NCBI RefSeq assembly: GCF_005049285.1
Contig: NZ_SOSC01000001.1
Span: forward strand, 310,001-374,000
DNA: 64,000 nucleotides
From: Halorientalis salina
GTDB taxonomy: Archaea > Halobacteriota > Halobacteria > Halobacteriales > Haloarculaceae
Reading direction: 5' to 3'
Shown: one piece after another, positions 25,978 through 34,227 of the stretch
How the letters are laid out: every line of letters starts with the position of its first letter
Numbering within the stretch: the stretch's first letter is position 1
The notes under the pieces: model-generated
What the model was told of the DNA's origin: nothing
What the model saw: the letters and a program-made list of their open reading frames with translations, nothing else
Database searches by the model: none
Translations under genes and position numbers: made by a program

Positions 25978-26213
25978 CCGCTGCCGAACCAACATAGAAC
26001 CCGTTCGAGCGGGCTCTCATCGAACAAGGAGTATCGAAACGACACGTCTGGGCGGGAGCGAGCTTCGAATCGAAGAAACGAGCCCGTTTCAGCTTGTGAT
26101 CGCGAGTAGTAATGGGAATAAACCACAATCACGTATCCTTCAGTACGGTGGATGCCACCCACTTCGCACGGATGTCGCTTGTCGCTAACCACGGATCAAA
26201 CGGCCCAGTAATC

Positions 26214-26963
26214 ATGACACATCACACTCGACGTCGATTCTTGGGGCTCGTCGGTGCCGGCGCAGTCGCTAGCACGAGCTTCGTTCAGTCAGCGCACGCA
26301 CAGCAGACACCCGTCGTGGAGATGGGGAACAATTACTTCGACCCGATCGGTCTCCGAGTCGATCCCGGGACAACCGTTCGATTTGAACTCGCAGAAGGGG
26401 CACATTCCGCCACGGCCTACTCGGATCGCATTCCGGACGGTGCTTCTGCCTTCGATAGCGGCACGATTTCACAGGGACGCTTCGAACACACGTTCGAAAC
26501 TCCGGGGACGGTTGATTACTACTGCATCCCGCACGAGTCGACTGGGATGGTCGGACGGATCGTCGTGGGTAGCCCTGGAGGGCCGGCGGAGGAGGGCTCG
26601 ATCCCGTATGGAGAGGTCCCGTCGAGTGAGGCCATCGTCGAGCAGGGAGCAGTAGCCTACGGCTCGACCAGTGACGGGAGCAGAGATGGGGGCGATGGAA
26701 TGATGGGACCCAGCGGCCACGGAATGATGAATGACCGCAATGGGGGAGGAGTGGGGGTTCCCGTTGTCGGCGGGGGGCTCGGAATGCTGGGGATTCTCGG
26801 TGGTGCACTCTACTGGCTTCGAGGTCGAAGCACCCCATCGGAGAATCATAGCTCGCCGAGAGAGGTCCTCGAGACCCGCTATGCGAGCGGGGAAATCGAT
26901 GAGGAAGAGTATCGACGTCGCCGCAAGCGCCTGGATGGTACTGGTGAGGACTCCTCTGAATGA
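26214..26963 (+). CDS. Cupredoxin (halocyanin-like) fused to membrane helix and SHOCT domain
   Basis: 249 aa. A Tat signal (TRRRFLGLVGAGAVA, residues 4-18) leads to a blue-copper domain (about 35-120): His in EGAHSATAY, then YYCIPHESTGM with the Cys, His and Met ligands. A Met/Gly-rich segment (GMMGPSGHGMMND) follows, then a C-terminal helix (about 180-200) and a SHOCT motif (LETRYASGEIDEEEYRRRRKRL). I chose the ATG at 26214; the frame extends upstream, but the Tat signal begins here. It is probably anchored with copper site outside and SHOCT inside. The 236-bp spacer before it shows no gene. Confidence 0.88.
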   Translation: MTHHTRRRFLGLVGAGAVASTSFVQSAHAQQTPVVEMGNNYFDPIGLRVDPGTTVRFELAEGAHSATAYSDRIPDGASAFDSGTISQGRFEHTFETPGTVDYYCIPHESTGMVGRIVVGSPGGPAEEGSIPYGEVPSSEAIVEQGAVAYGSTSDGSRDGGDGMMGPSGHGMMNDRNGGGVGVPVVGGGLGMLGILGGALYWLRGRSTPSENHSSPREVLETRYASGEIDEEEYRRRRKRLDGTGEDSSE

Positions 26964-27229
26964 TATCTGTTTGAAATCGATGATTCAGTCGATGCCCAGT
27001 GCTTCGAGAACCCCGGGTTCGGGTCATCACGAAGCCCCTTCTGTTTCCGAATCATCTCGGGACACTGGGCCTGTACTGATCGGGGAAGCTGAAACTCCGG
27101 TCCGCAACCGAACGCTAAAAGTCACGCACTCGCCAGATTTCCTCACCCGCCGAAAGGCAGGTGTATTCACTTTGCTGTCTCTATACCGGTCGGGAGCGTC
27201 AAGAGACGGGAAACTGGGTCGTTACCGAG
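26964..27229. other. Spacer between converging cupredoxin genes
   Basis: This 266-bp gap between two converging cupredoxin genes holds only short frames with poor composition. I see nothing functional in it. Confidence 0.4.
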
Positions 27230-27898
27230 TTAGTGAGTATGGCCCAGTGCTTCGTTGCACATATCGTTGAGCTCCGATATCTTCTCGCGGACCCGCTCCG
27301 GCTTGTCTTCTGGGGAGTCTTCGAGCGCCGGTTGATCGTGTGCGTCGGGTTCGCCGACGATGACACTACCGATCATGCCAGTAGTCTCGTGGGGCGTGCA
27401 GTAGTAGTGGTAGACACCCTCGGTTTCGAATGTGTGTTCGAAAGTCGCTCCATCCTCCGAAAGGAGGCCACTATCCCAGGCAGCGGCACCGTCGGGGACG
27501 AGTTGTGGCTGGTCGTTATCGGGGTGGTACGCCGTCGTGGAGTGGTTGCCGCTCTCGTTGACGAACGTTACCGTCCCACCGACGTTGACTCGGGCGACGT
27601 GGGCCTCGAAGTGCTCCCCATCGTCCGCTGTTATCATCGCTACGCTGGCGGAGTCGGTCGGGTCACCAACCGCTTCGTCGTGTCCGTGTCCGTCATCCTC
27701 GTGGCCACTTCCCCCGTCATCGTGTCCGGACCCCTCGGTTTCTTCATCGTGTTGGTCTTCCGTGTGGGTGGACGTCGAGTCCGAGTCCGCCGGGCTGCTG
27801 TTGTTCTGTGTCCCCGTACATCCTGCAAGCCCGACGACCGCCGCACTACCGGTCACTCCGAGCACCCGTCGGCGCGTATACTGTAAATCAGTTGGCAT
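27230..27898 (-). CDS. Halocyanin-type blue copper lipoprotein with His-rich linker
   Basis: 222 aa. A Tat motif (TRRRVLGVTG, 8-17) and lipobox LAGC (Cys27) mark an exported lipoprotein. Residues about 42-78 are a linker very rich in His, Asp and Glu (repeats like GHDDGGSGHEDDGHGH), a likely Zn/Cu/Ni sponge. The blue-copper domain has His in GNHSTTAYH and the Cys-His-Met set in YYCTPHETTGM. A C-terminal amphipathic tail carries a Cys and ends GHTH. An AAGGTGA ribosome binding site lies about 6 nt before ATG 27898. Divergent from the winged-helix regulator, sharing the operator at 27954. Confidence 0.9.
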   Translation of the reverse strand: MPTDLQYTRRRVLGVTGSAAVVGLAGCTGTQNNSSPADSDSTSTHTEDQHDEETEGSGHDDGGSGHEDDGHGHDEAVGDPTDSASVAMITADDGEHFEAHVARVNVGGTVTFVNESGNHSTTAYHPDNDQPQLVPDGAAAWDSGLLSEDGATFEHTFETEGVYHYYCTPHETTGMIGSVIVGEPDAHDQPALEDSPEDKPERVREKISELNDMCNEALGHTH

Positions 27899-27953
27899 CG
27901 TCGGTCACCTTACATATGTGACTACGAGAGGGCTACAAAAAGACGAGAACCCT

Positions 27954-27974
27954 GTTTTGCACGCGACGCAAAAC
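27954..27974. promoter_or_regulatory. Inverted-repeat operator between halocyanin and regulator genes
   Basis: Perfect inverted repeat GTTTTGC-N7-GCAAAAC. It lies 9 bp upstream of the TATA-like TTAAGTATA (27985-27993) of the winged-helix gene and 56 bp from the halocyanin start, so one regulator dimer could control both genes. The most natural candidate is the winged-helix protein encoded next to it. Confidence 0.6.
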
Positions 27975-28027
27975 GGTCCGTTACTTAAGTATAGTTGATC
28001 GAGTAGCTAGCATCGCGAGGAACAGCT

Positions 28028-28378
28028 GTGTCCAAAGACGATCGTGCTGAGGAGCTTCTGGAACTTCTGGGTGAGGAGCGCGTCCGCCAGATTCTGGCAG
28101 CCACGAGCCGTGAGCCACTTTCAGCGAAAGAACTGAGTGAGGAATGTGACGTTGCGCCCTCGACGATTTATCGCCGTGTAGAGGACATGGTTGCCACCGA
28201 TTTGCTCGTCGAACAGACACATATCGAAGCCGATGGGAGCCACCACAGCGTCTACGAGGCGAACGTCGATCACCTCGACATCGATATCGAGGACGGAACG
28301 ATCGAGATTCGGAAACACGTTCGCGAGGATGCATCTCAGCGGTTCTCGCGCATCTGGAACGACATCCGGGACACCTAA
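28028..28378 (+). CDS. ArsR-type winged-helix transcriptional regulator
   Basis: 116 aa, cytosolic. Residues about 10-70 form a winged helix: RVRQILAATSREPLSAKELSEECDVAPSTIYRRVEDM is the helix-turn-helix with the PLSAKELSE and STIYRRV hallmarks of the haloarchaeal ArsR/HTH_20 group. No cysteine-based metal site is apparent, though His residues occur (HIEADGSHHS). A GTG start at 28028 is preceded by GAGG at a spacing of 7 nt. It is followed, 2 bp later, by two small membrane proteins, a recurrent arrangement in which the membrane proteins may be sensors. Confidence 0.88.
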   Translation: MSKDDRAEELLELLGEERVRQILAATSREPLSAKELSEECDVAPSTIYRRVEDMVATDLLVEQTHIEADGSHHSVYEANVDHLDIDIEDGTIEIRKHVREDASQRFSRIWNDIRDT

Positions 28379-28380
28379 CC

Positions 28381-28680
28381 ATGCACATCGAACTCGTCAT
28401 CGCGAAACTCATCACAGTCGGACTGGGACTGTTGATAACGTATCAGGCATACCGTGGGTACAGAGTCCACGGTAGCGAACCGATGATTTACGTGGCTATC
28501 GGATTCCTCTTCATCAGTGTCGGGTCCGTAATCGAAGGTGTTCTCTTCGACGTACTCGGGCTGTCCATCTTCGTGGCAGGGACTATCCAGACGTCTATTG
28601 TCGCGGTGGGCATGCTCATCGTTCTCTACTCGCTATACGGACGAATGTCCCAACCAGCAGATGGAGGAGATTACTCGTGA
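28381..28680 (+). CDS. Small three-helix membrane protein (paralogue 1)
   Basis: 99 aa, three hydrophobic helices, with TYQAYRGYRVHGSEPMIYVAIGFLFISVG in the middle. It matches the neighbouring 91-aa protein in layout (helix, YR-rich turn, helix with GF.FI..G), so the two are probably duplicates of a haloarchaeal family (I believe DUF7521). It lies 2 bp after the winged-helix regulator and overlaps the next gene by 4 bp, forming a three-gene operon. It could sense a membrane signal for the regulator; that is inference. Confidence 0.82.
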   Translation: MHIELVIAKLITVGLGLLITYQAYRGYRVHGSEPMIYVAIGFLFISVGSVIEGVLFDVLGLSIFVAGTIQTSIVAVGMLIVLYSLYGRMSQPADGGDYS

Positions 28681-28952
28681 CCAACGGGTGGGAATTCACG
28701 CTGACTGGAATCCGTGTCCTGCTACTTTTATTGGGTATTGCCACGACAGTGATCAGTTTTCGCGCGTATCGTCGGGAACGGACTCGATACTTGCGTGATG
28801 CCACGATCGGCTTCGGGTTCATTACGCTCGGCGTCCTCATAGAGGGGTTTCTCTACCAATTCACAGCGTTACCGCTCACGCAGGTTCATATCGCTGAATC
28901 CGTCGCGTTGGCGTGTGGATTCGCTGTCCTCCTCTGGTCCTTTCTTCGGTAA
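28677..28952 (+). CDS. Small three-helix membrane protein (paralogue 2)
   Basis: 91 aa, GTG start overlapping the previous stop (GTGA). Three helices; the stretch FRAYRRERTRYLRDATIGFGFITLGVLIEGFLYQ parallels AYRGYRVHGSEPMIYVAIGFLFISVGSVIEGVLFD in the gene before it. As its partner, it is likely part of a sensor pair working with the winged-helix protein. Function not established. The 286 bp after it (28953-29238) hold no clear gene. Confidence 0.8.
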   Translation: MTNGWEFTLTGIRVLLLLLGIATTVISFRAYRRERTRYLRDATIGFGFITLGVLIEGFLYQFTALPLTQVHIAESVALACGFAVLLWSFLR

Positions 28953-29238
28953 GTTTCGGAACCCCTCGCAGAAGACTCGATCTTTATTCTCATCGAATCT
29001 GGGTTGGGGGGAGAGATCGTTGTGGCTCCCTCTCACATGCGAAGATGCTGTGACCGACACAGTACCAATCGATGCCGTCCAAACTCGACGAGCACGGAAC
29101 TACATACGGGAGGGCTGATCTTCGAGCGATCGAAAAAGCGGACAGTCGAACACGGTTCTACCGAGCGACACCCTTCCAGCTCTGTGTCCTCTCGCTCAGG
29201 GGCAACACCTTTTACCGGGTAGGTGACAACCACCTGGC

Positions 29239-30138
29239 ATGCAATGGGGTACTTCGACGCTGGCGGTCTGTGGGGTTGCAGTCCTGTGTGTCCTGGCGGG
29301 GTGTAGCGGGAACGGGAGTCCGCCACCGGTCGAGACACCGACAGTCGACGAGAACGGAACGGCGACCACGCCGTTCGAGAGCGGGACGGCGACCCCGTTC
29401 GAACCGGGGGTCGCCGACACCGAACGCGGGCGAGCGATCCTCGACGTGATCCGCGGGCGAGACCTCCCGGTGCAATCCGTCGAAACCCGGAATCGAACCG
29501 TCCACCTGACCTACGAGGCGACGAACGGGTCACGGGACGAGACCGTCTTCTTCCTCGCGCTGGCCTACGGTGAGGCCGTCGACGATACGTGGTCGAGCGG
29601 ACTGACGTGGAACGCGAGCCGGATGGACGCCGTCGCGCTGGACGGCGACGGCACGCCGGTCGCCCGGTTCCGAATGCCGGCGTACTGGGCCCGACAGACG
29701 GCCGAGAGACAACTCAACGCGACCGAACTCGCGGCCAGACTCCGAAACGCGACGGAGACCGTCCGCGCTGACACGCCCGACCGGGACGAACGAACGGGGT
29801 CGTTCCGTTCGGCCGTGACGGCGGACGCCGATGGAACAGTGACCGAAGTCGACCGACGCGGTCGAACGGTGTTCCTCACGATCGAAACCGACACCGACGA
29901 CGAGACGCTGGAGAGAACGCTTGGCAACCTCACGGCGACCTACGGCACACACGTCGACCGAGGCTGGAACACGACCGCGATGGAAGTGACGATCCGGGGC
30001 CCCGACGGTGATCTGTACGGCTGGTACCGCGCCGACGCCGACCTCGCAGTCGACGCCGCGAGTGGAAACGAGAGCGTCACGGCCGACCTGCTGGACGCGA
30101 TCTATCCGGAGGACGACGCCCTCGAATCGAGTCCGTGA
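29239..30138 (+). CDS. Haloarchaeal lipoprotein with an internal duplication
   Basis: 299 aa. The signal peptide ends in a lipobox LAGC with Cys22, followed by a Thr/Pro/Glu linker. Two copies of a domain of about 75-100 residues can be seen: the first runs through ETRNRTVHLTYE ... DTWSSGLTWNASRMDAVALDGDG, the second through DRRGRTVFLTIE ... DRGWNTTAMEVTIRGPDG. Both contain R-x-R/N-T-V-x-L-T and a W-N-x-x-x-M/A-x-V core. No enzyme motif is seen. It is probably an extracellular surface lipoprotein of unknown function. Confidence 0.78.
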   Translation: MQWGTSTLAVCGVAVLCVLAGCSGNGSPPPVETPTVDENGTATTPFESGTATPFEPGVADTERGRAILDVIRGRDLPVQSVETRNRTVHLTYEATNGSRDETVFFLALAYGEAVDDTWSSGLTWNASRMDAVALDGDGTPVARFRMPAYWARQTAERQLNATELAARLRNATETVRADTPDRDERTGSFRSAVTADADGTVTEVDRRGRTVFLTIETDTDDETLERTLGNLTATYGTHVDRGWNTTAMEVTIRGPDGDLYGWYRADADLAVDAASGNESVTADLLDAIYPEDDALESSP

Positions 30139-30211
30139 GCGCGACTGGCGGACGGAGAGAACGGCGTCTTCCGACACGTTCTTCGGTCACTGTGTCCAAG
30201 ACGTGAACAGC

Positions 30212-30754
30212 ATGCGCGTCAGAGACTGGCAGGACATCTTAGAGGAGGTGGTCGAGAGCAACGCCGAACCCGACGGGTGGCGAGCCGTCGGCGGCGACCG
30301 CGCCAACGGTATCGGCGAGGACCTCTACGTCGGCCATCCCAGCGCCGGCGTCTTCCATCTCAAGACCTACGCGAAAAACCCCTTCCAGGTCGAGGGCGTC
30401 GGTGCGCAGGTCGCCCGTCGGATCGACGACGACCTGGACCCGCTGTTCCCCGCCGACGACGCCGGTCGGTTCGGCGTGCAACAACCCATCGAGGCGGACG
30501 ACGCCGAGGACAAAGCGAACGAGCTCTCGGAAGTGCTACAGGCCCACGCCGACGCGCCGACGACGCCGGACGACCTCTTCGACGACGTGATGGAGACGCT
30601 GGAGAGCCCAGCGTTCGGTCCCGCCGAGATCGACACCTACGACCGGCCCGATTCGGTCGACGACCTCTCGACGACGTTCGAGGAAGCCGAAGAACTCCTG
30701 GACGCCGAACTCGACGAGATCGTCGACGAGTCCGTCGACCGCGGGTTCCAGTGA
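30212..30754 (+). CDS. Acidic haloarchaeal protein of unknown function
   Basis: 180 aa, soluble and very acidic, start at MRVRDWQDILEE (30212). The N-terminal half has a recognisable GIGEDLYVGHPSAGVFHLKTYAKNP core, the C-terminal half is helical and rich in Asp/Glu (FEEAEELLDAELDEIVDESVDR). I know no biochemical function for it. It lies alone between the lipoprotein and the NTF2-like gene, all on the plus strand. Confidence 0.72.
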   Translation: MRVRDWQDILEEVVESNAEPDGWRAVGGDRANGIGEDLYVGHPSAGVFHLKTYAKNPFQVEGVGAQVARRIDDDLDPLFPADDAGRFGVQQPIEADDAEDKANELSEVLQAHADAPTTPDDLFDDVMETLESPAFGPAEIDTYDRPDSVDDLSTTFEEAEELLDAELDEIVDESVDRGFQ

Positions 30755-30823
30755 CGGTGTGTGTTTTTGACACGGGCGTCGAGAACCCACAGCCGTAAGT
30801 CCCACCGGTGGGTTCCTCCCGAC

Positions 30824-31246
30824 ATGGACGCCGCGGCAACCATCCGCGAGTACTACGACGCCCTCCGAGCCGGTGAGCCCCTCGGCGAGTTCTTCGGGGA
30901 CGAGACCTCCGACGGGGACCAGCCAGTCAAGTTCGGCATCTCCGAGCGACTGGTCGGGGCGGACGAGATCCGATCCGGCCTCGGAGAGCAAACCGAGACG
31001 ACGACGGGCTGGACCGTCGAGAGCCGCGCCCTCCGGGTCACCGAACGGCCCCGTCACGCCTGGTTCAGCGACGACGTGTTCATGGCCTGGACCGACACCG
31101 AGCGGGGCATCCGCTACGAGTTCGAGACGCGCTGGAGCGGGACGCTCGAACGCCGAACGGACGATGGATCGCCGGTCGAAGACCGGAACGACGACGCCGA
31201 CTGGCAGTTCGTCGGGATGCACGTCAGCACAGCGGGGTCGCTCTGA
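30824..31246 (+). CDS. SnoaL/NTF2-like protein
   Basis: 140 aa, start at 30824 (MDAAATIREYYDALRAG). The opening helix IREYYDALRAGEPLGEFFGDE followed by strands (VGADEIRSGL, FSDDVFMAWTD, YEFETRWSGTLE, WQFVGMHVS) fits the NTF2-like cone fold, as in SnoaL-3 proteins. It is cytosolic, possibly a ligand binder. Its stop codon overlaps the start of the next small membrane protein (TGATG), so the two are coupled. Confidence 0.8.
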   Translation: MDAAATIREYYDALRAGEPLGEFFGDETSDGDQPVKFGISERLVGADEIRSGLGEQTETTTGWTVESRALRVTERPRHAWFSDDVFMAWTDTERGIRYEFETRWSGTLERRTDDGSPVEDRNDDADWQFVGMHVSTAGSL

Positions 31247-31479
31247 TGGTCGGACCGGTGTCCGACGAGGAACGCGAGTCCGCGACCACGAAGGTCAAAC
31301 TCGCCTTCACGGCGCTCATCGGTTTCTCGGCGGCGCTCGTCACGCTGCAGGTAGACCCGTCGCCGCTGGTGTTCGCCAGTGCGCTGGCCGGCGGACTGGT
31401 CGTCGGGTGGCTGCTCGTCTGGTACGTGTTCCCGGATACGAGCGGCCTCACCCAGCGGGAGAGTCGACGACGGCGATAG
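31246..31479 (+). CDS. Small two-helix membrane protein coupled to SnoaL-like gene
   Basis: 77 aa. Two hydrophobic helices (about 18-36 and 43-63) and a basic tail (RESRRRR) that should face the cytoplasm. The ATG shares a base with the upstream stop (TGATG). No family identified with certainty. Converges with the metalloprotease-like gene after 12 bp. Confidence 0.7.
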   Translation: MVGPVSDEERESATTKVKLAFTALIGFSAALVTLQVDPSPLVFASALAGGLVVGWLLVWYVFPDTSGLTQRESRRRR

Positions 31480-31491
31480 AACGAAGCGGCG

Positions 31492-32439
31492 TTACTGGAC
31501 GCGGCGGAGCCAGGCCGCGGGGTCGTCGATCTCCGCGTCGGTGGGCAGGTTCTCCTCGCGCGCCCAGACCTCGCTGGCGCCCTCGATCCCGCGCTCGTCG
31601 GCGACGGACTCGAAGAAGTGTTTCCCGCGCTCGTACTGGCGGCGTTTCATTCCGAGGCCGAGCAGGCGACGGACCAGACGAGCGATGGGGCCGCGACCGC
31701 TCCGGCGCTCGTCGAGTTTGCGTCGGAGGTCGGCGTATTCGTCGTCGAACGCCCGGTCCATGATGAGTTCGGCGTACCCCTCGACGGCGGTCATGGTCGT
31801 ATCGAGCGCCGTCAGGGCGTCGCGGTCGATGTGGCCCTCGCCCAGCGCGTCGATGGCGGTCTGGAGGTCAGATTCGAGTTTCTCCGAGAGCCACGGAGCC
31901 GCGCCGAACTCTGCGGCGTGGGCGACCTCGTGGAACGCGATCCACCGGCGGAATCGGGGTTCGGAGACGTCGAGCATCGACGCGACCCGGCCGATGTTGG
32001 GGTGGACGAAATAGAGCGCGTGGTCCGAGCCGTCGGCGAGCAAGAGCGGGTCGTACTGGCCGAGGACGTTGTCGCCGAGAAAGGAGAGCGCGACGGACAT
32101 CGAGGCCGTGTTGGCGACCCTGGCGAACCCCGGGAGCATCCCGACCTGTTCGCCGAGGGGATCCATCACCCGACGGAAGGTGCCGATGTTGGCGTCGATC
32201 CAGTGGTGACGGTTCTGTATCTCGATGGTCTCGGGGACGTCGAAGTCGACGGCGGCCACATCGCGGACCCGCGTCCGGGCATCACGGACGTCCGCCGCGT
32301 ACGCCTCGCGGACGTCGGCCGGGAGGTCGAGCGAGCCTGGATCGGTCGACGCCTTGGACGCTTCGGCGACGGCGTCCCAGTCGACCGGCCCGTCGCCCGA
32401 GGCTCCCGTTACCGCCTGCACACTGCGAAATAATCCCAT
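31492..32439 (-). CDS. Zincin-like metalloprotease (DUF2342 / F420-biosynthesis-associated)
   Basis: 315 aa. The HEVAHAAEF segment contains a zincin HExxH, and the region around it (RRWIAFHEVAHAAEF, then LDTTMTAVEGYAELIMDR) matches the DUF2342 family, found both in actinobacteria and in haloarchaea and once noted as associated with coenzyme F420 producers. The protein lacks a signal peptide, so it should be cytosolic. Peptidase activity has not been shown for this family as far as I know. Stand-alone gene. Confidence 0.85.
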   Translation of the reverse strand: MGLFRSVQAVTGASGDGPVDWDAVAEASKASTDPGSLDLPADVREAYAADVRDARTRVRDVAAVDFDVPETIEIQNRHHWIDANIGTFRRVMDPLGEQVGMLPGFARVANTASMSVALSFLGDNVLGQYDPLLLADGSDHALYFVHPNIGRVASMLDVSEPRFRRWIAFHEVAHAAEFGAAPWLSEKLESDLQTAIDALGEGHIDRDALTALDTTMTAVEGYAELIMDRAFDDEYADLRRKLDERRSGRGPIARLVRRLLGLGMKRRQYERGKHFFESVADERGIEGASEVWAREENLPTDAEIDDPAAWLRRVQ

Positions 32440-32485
32440 GGTTGGCGGTGGGTCGCGTCGGTGAAATGTCTTCCCCCTGCCGTAG

Positions 32486-32749
32486 TCAGGGGGTTACTTC
32501 GAGTTCCTCGTCGATGTCCGGCATCCGGCCGCGCTTGAGCCACCAGCCCACGCCACCGAGGAGTCCGAGTCCGATCACTGCAAGCAGGAGTTTGCTCGGT
32601 CCATCGCCGGTCGACTCCTCCTCACCGATCGACACCTCGGTGGCCCCACCGCCCGATTCGCTGGACTCGCCGCCCTCGCCACTGAAGGGTGCCTTGGCAC
32701 TGAACGATGCGTCTTCCAGGTGGAGTTCGACCAGGGTCACGTCGACCAT
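32486..32749 (-). CDS. Small single-helix membrane protein
   Basis: 87 aa. N-terminal strands (VDVTLVELHLEDASFSAKAP) precede a Gly/Ser/Glu-rich linker, a hydrophobic helix at about residues 54-71 (LLAVIGLGLLGGVGWWL) and an acidic tail. No family name I can support. It lies 46 bp upstream of the metalloprotease-like gene on the same strand; function unknown. Confidence 0.68.
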   Translation of the reverse strand: MVDVTLVELHLEDASFSAKAPFSGEGGESSESGGGATEVSIGEEESTGDGPSKLLLAVIGLGLLGGVGWWLKRGRMPDIDEELEVTP

Positions 32750-32856
32750 AGCGATACATCCACGGCACCGCTCTTATCGTTTGGGCGCATCGGCGGTCTG
32801 TCAGTCTCGCCGACCGCAGGCGTCGGCTTGATAGTGATCCCCACGTCATGGCCGGT

Positions 32857-33921
32857 ATGGACGAGAGACAGCGCGAGTTCCTCTTCGAGTTGATCGAAAC
32901 GCCCTCGCCGACCGGGTTCGAGGCTGCCGGACAGCGCGTCTGGATCGACTACGTCGAGTCGTTCGCCGACGAGGTCCGGACCGACGCGTACGGCAACGCC
33001 ATCGCGGTCCACGAGGGGAGCGGCGGCCCCGAAATCGCCGTGACCGGCCATGCAGACGAGATCGGGTTCGTCGTCCGCCGCATCGACGACGACGGCTTTC
33101 TGCATCTCTCACGGGTCGGCGGGACCGACAAGACCGTCTCCCGCGGGCAACACGTGACGGTCCACGCGAGCGACGAGTCCGTGGACGGGGTCGTCGGCCA
33201 GACCGCCATCCACCTGCGCGACCGGGACGAGGACAGCGAGGTCGCGGACATCACCGAACAGTACGTCGACATCGGGGCGGCCGACCGCGAGGAAGCGACG
33301 GAGTTGGTCGACGTGGGCGACCCCCTGACCGTCTCGTCGACGGTCGAGGACCTCCAGGGCTCGCGGCTCACCGGCCGAGCGATGGACAACCGGGTCGGCG
33401 TCTGGGCCGCCGCGGAGACGCTCAGGCAGGCCCACGAGGCCGACACCGAGGCGACGGTGTACGCGGTCAGTACCGTCCAGGAGGAGGTCGGCGGGAACGG
33501 CGCGCAGATGGTCGGCTTCGACCTGGAACCGGACGCCGCCGTCGTGGTCGACGTGACACACGCGACGGACACGCCGGGGCTCCCCGGGAAGAAACAGATC
33601 GACGTCGAACTGGGTGGCGGCCCGTCTGTCAGACGCGGTCAGCCCGATCACCCAGTCCTCGTCGACGCCCTGCGGACCGTCGCCAGCGACCAGGAAACCG
33701 AGATACAGATCGAGGCCGGCAGCAACACCACCCTGACCGACGCGAACTCGCTGTTCGTCCAGCGCGGCGGCATCCCCTCGGTGAACGTCGGGATTCCGAC
33801 CCGGTACATGCACACCCCGGTCGAAGTCGTCGATTCGGAGGACCTGACGGCGACGGTCGAATTAGCCGGCGGGTTCGTCGAGCGGGCAGCGGACTTTACT
33901 CCGTACCGGACGCGTATTTGA
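32857..33921 (+). CDS. M42-family aminopeptidase/deblocking peptidase
   Basis: 354 aa, cytosolic, two-zinc aminopeptidase of the M42 (TET/FrvX) family, which form dodecameric shells that trim peptides left by the proteasome. Ligand motifs: GHADEIG, AMDNRVG, TVQEEVGGNGAQ (catalytic Glu and bridging Glu), VVDVTHATD and the closing YMHTPVEVVD. A frame-matched ATG lies 9 nt upstream (32848), but the TATA-like TTGATAG near 32828-32834 is about 28 nt from 32857, which favours the second Met for a leaderless message. Alternative annotations call it endoglucanase; I consider that a misnomer. Confidence 0.92.
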   Translation: MDERQREFLFELIETPSPTGFEAAGQRVWIDYVESFADEVRTDAYGNAIAVHEGSGGPEIAVTGHADEIGFVVRRIDDDGFLHLSRVGGTDKTVSRGQHVTVHASDESVDGVVGQTAIHLRDRDEDSEVADITEQYVDIGAADREEATELVDVGDPLTVSSTVEDLQGSRLTGRAMDNRVGVWAAAETLRQAHEADTEATVYAVSTVQEEVGGNGAQMVGFDLEPDAAVVVDVTHATDTPGLPGKKQIDVELGGGPSVRRGQPDHPVLVDALRTVASDQETEIQIEAGSNTTLTDANSLFVQRGGIPSVNVGIPTRYMHTPVEVVDSEDLTATVELAGGFVERAADFTPYRTRI

Positions 33922-34011
33922 ATGCAGGCCGTGAAGCGCCGAAATCGAGGGGTATAACAGACCAAAAGCCGTGTTCGTCGGCCCTGCAGGGATTCGCAGT
34001 GGAGCGGTACG

Positions 34012-34017
34012 TTTATG
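34012..34017 (+). promoter_or_regulatory. TATA-like box of the lsm-rpl37e-purF operon
   Basis: TTTATG is centred 28 nt before the lsm ATG at 34042, consistent with a leaderless operon transcript and deciding between this start and an in-frame ATG 27 nt upstream. Confidence 0.65.
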
Positions 34018-34041
34018 GGTTCGTCGACACCCCGTTGGCGT

Positions 34042-34227
34042 ATGAGTGGACGACCACTGGACATCCTGGAGGACTCCCTCGGGGAGACAGTGACAGTGCA
34101 ACTGAAAGGCGGCGAGAGCTTCGAGGGGGAACTGACCGGGTACGACCAGCACATGAACCTGGTCATCGAAGCGGACGAAGACACAACGATTATACGCGGC
34201 GATAACGTGGTGTCTATCAACCCATGA
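34042..34227 (+). CDS. lsm: Archaeal Sm-like protein (LSm)
   Basis: 61 aa, a single Sm fold that forms a heptameric ring binding U-rich RNA. Sm1 is [32 protein letters not shown] in spirit (residues 11-42, with the GYDQHMNLV signature), and Sm2 is [12 protein letters not shown] (48-59). Start MSGRPLDIL is supported by the promoter spacing. Its stop overlaps the rpl37e start (ATGA at 34224-34227), an arrangement conserved in haloarchaea. Confidence 0.95.
   Translation: MSGRPLDILEDSLGETVTVQLKGGESFEGELTGYDQHMNLVIEADEDTTIIRGDNVVSINP

Noticed and set aside
26112-26213. Extended N-terminus for the cupredoxin-SHOCT gene
   Set aside because: The Tat motif follows directly after the Met at 26214; upstream residues are non-haloarchaeal in composition.
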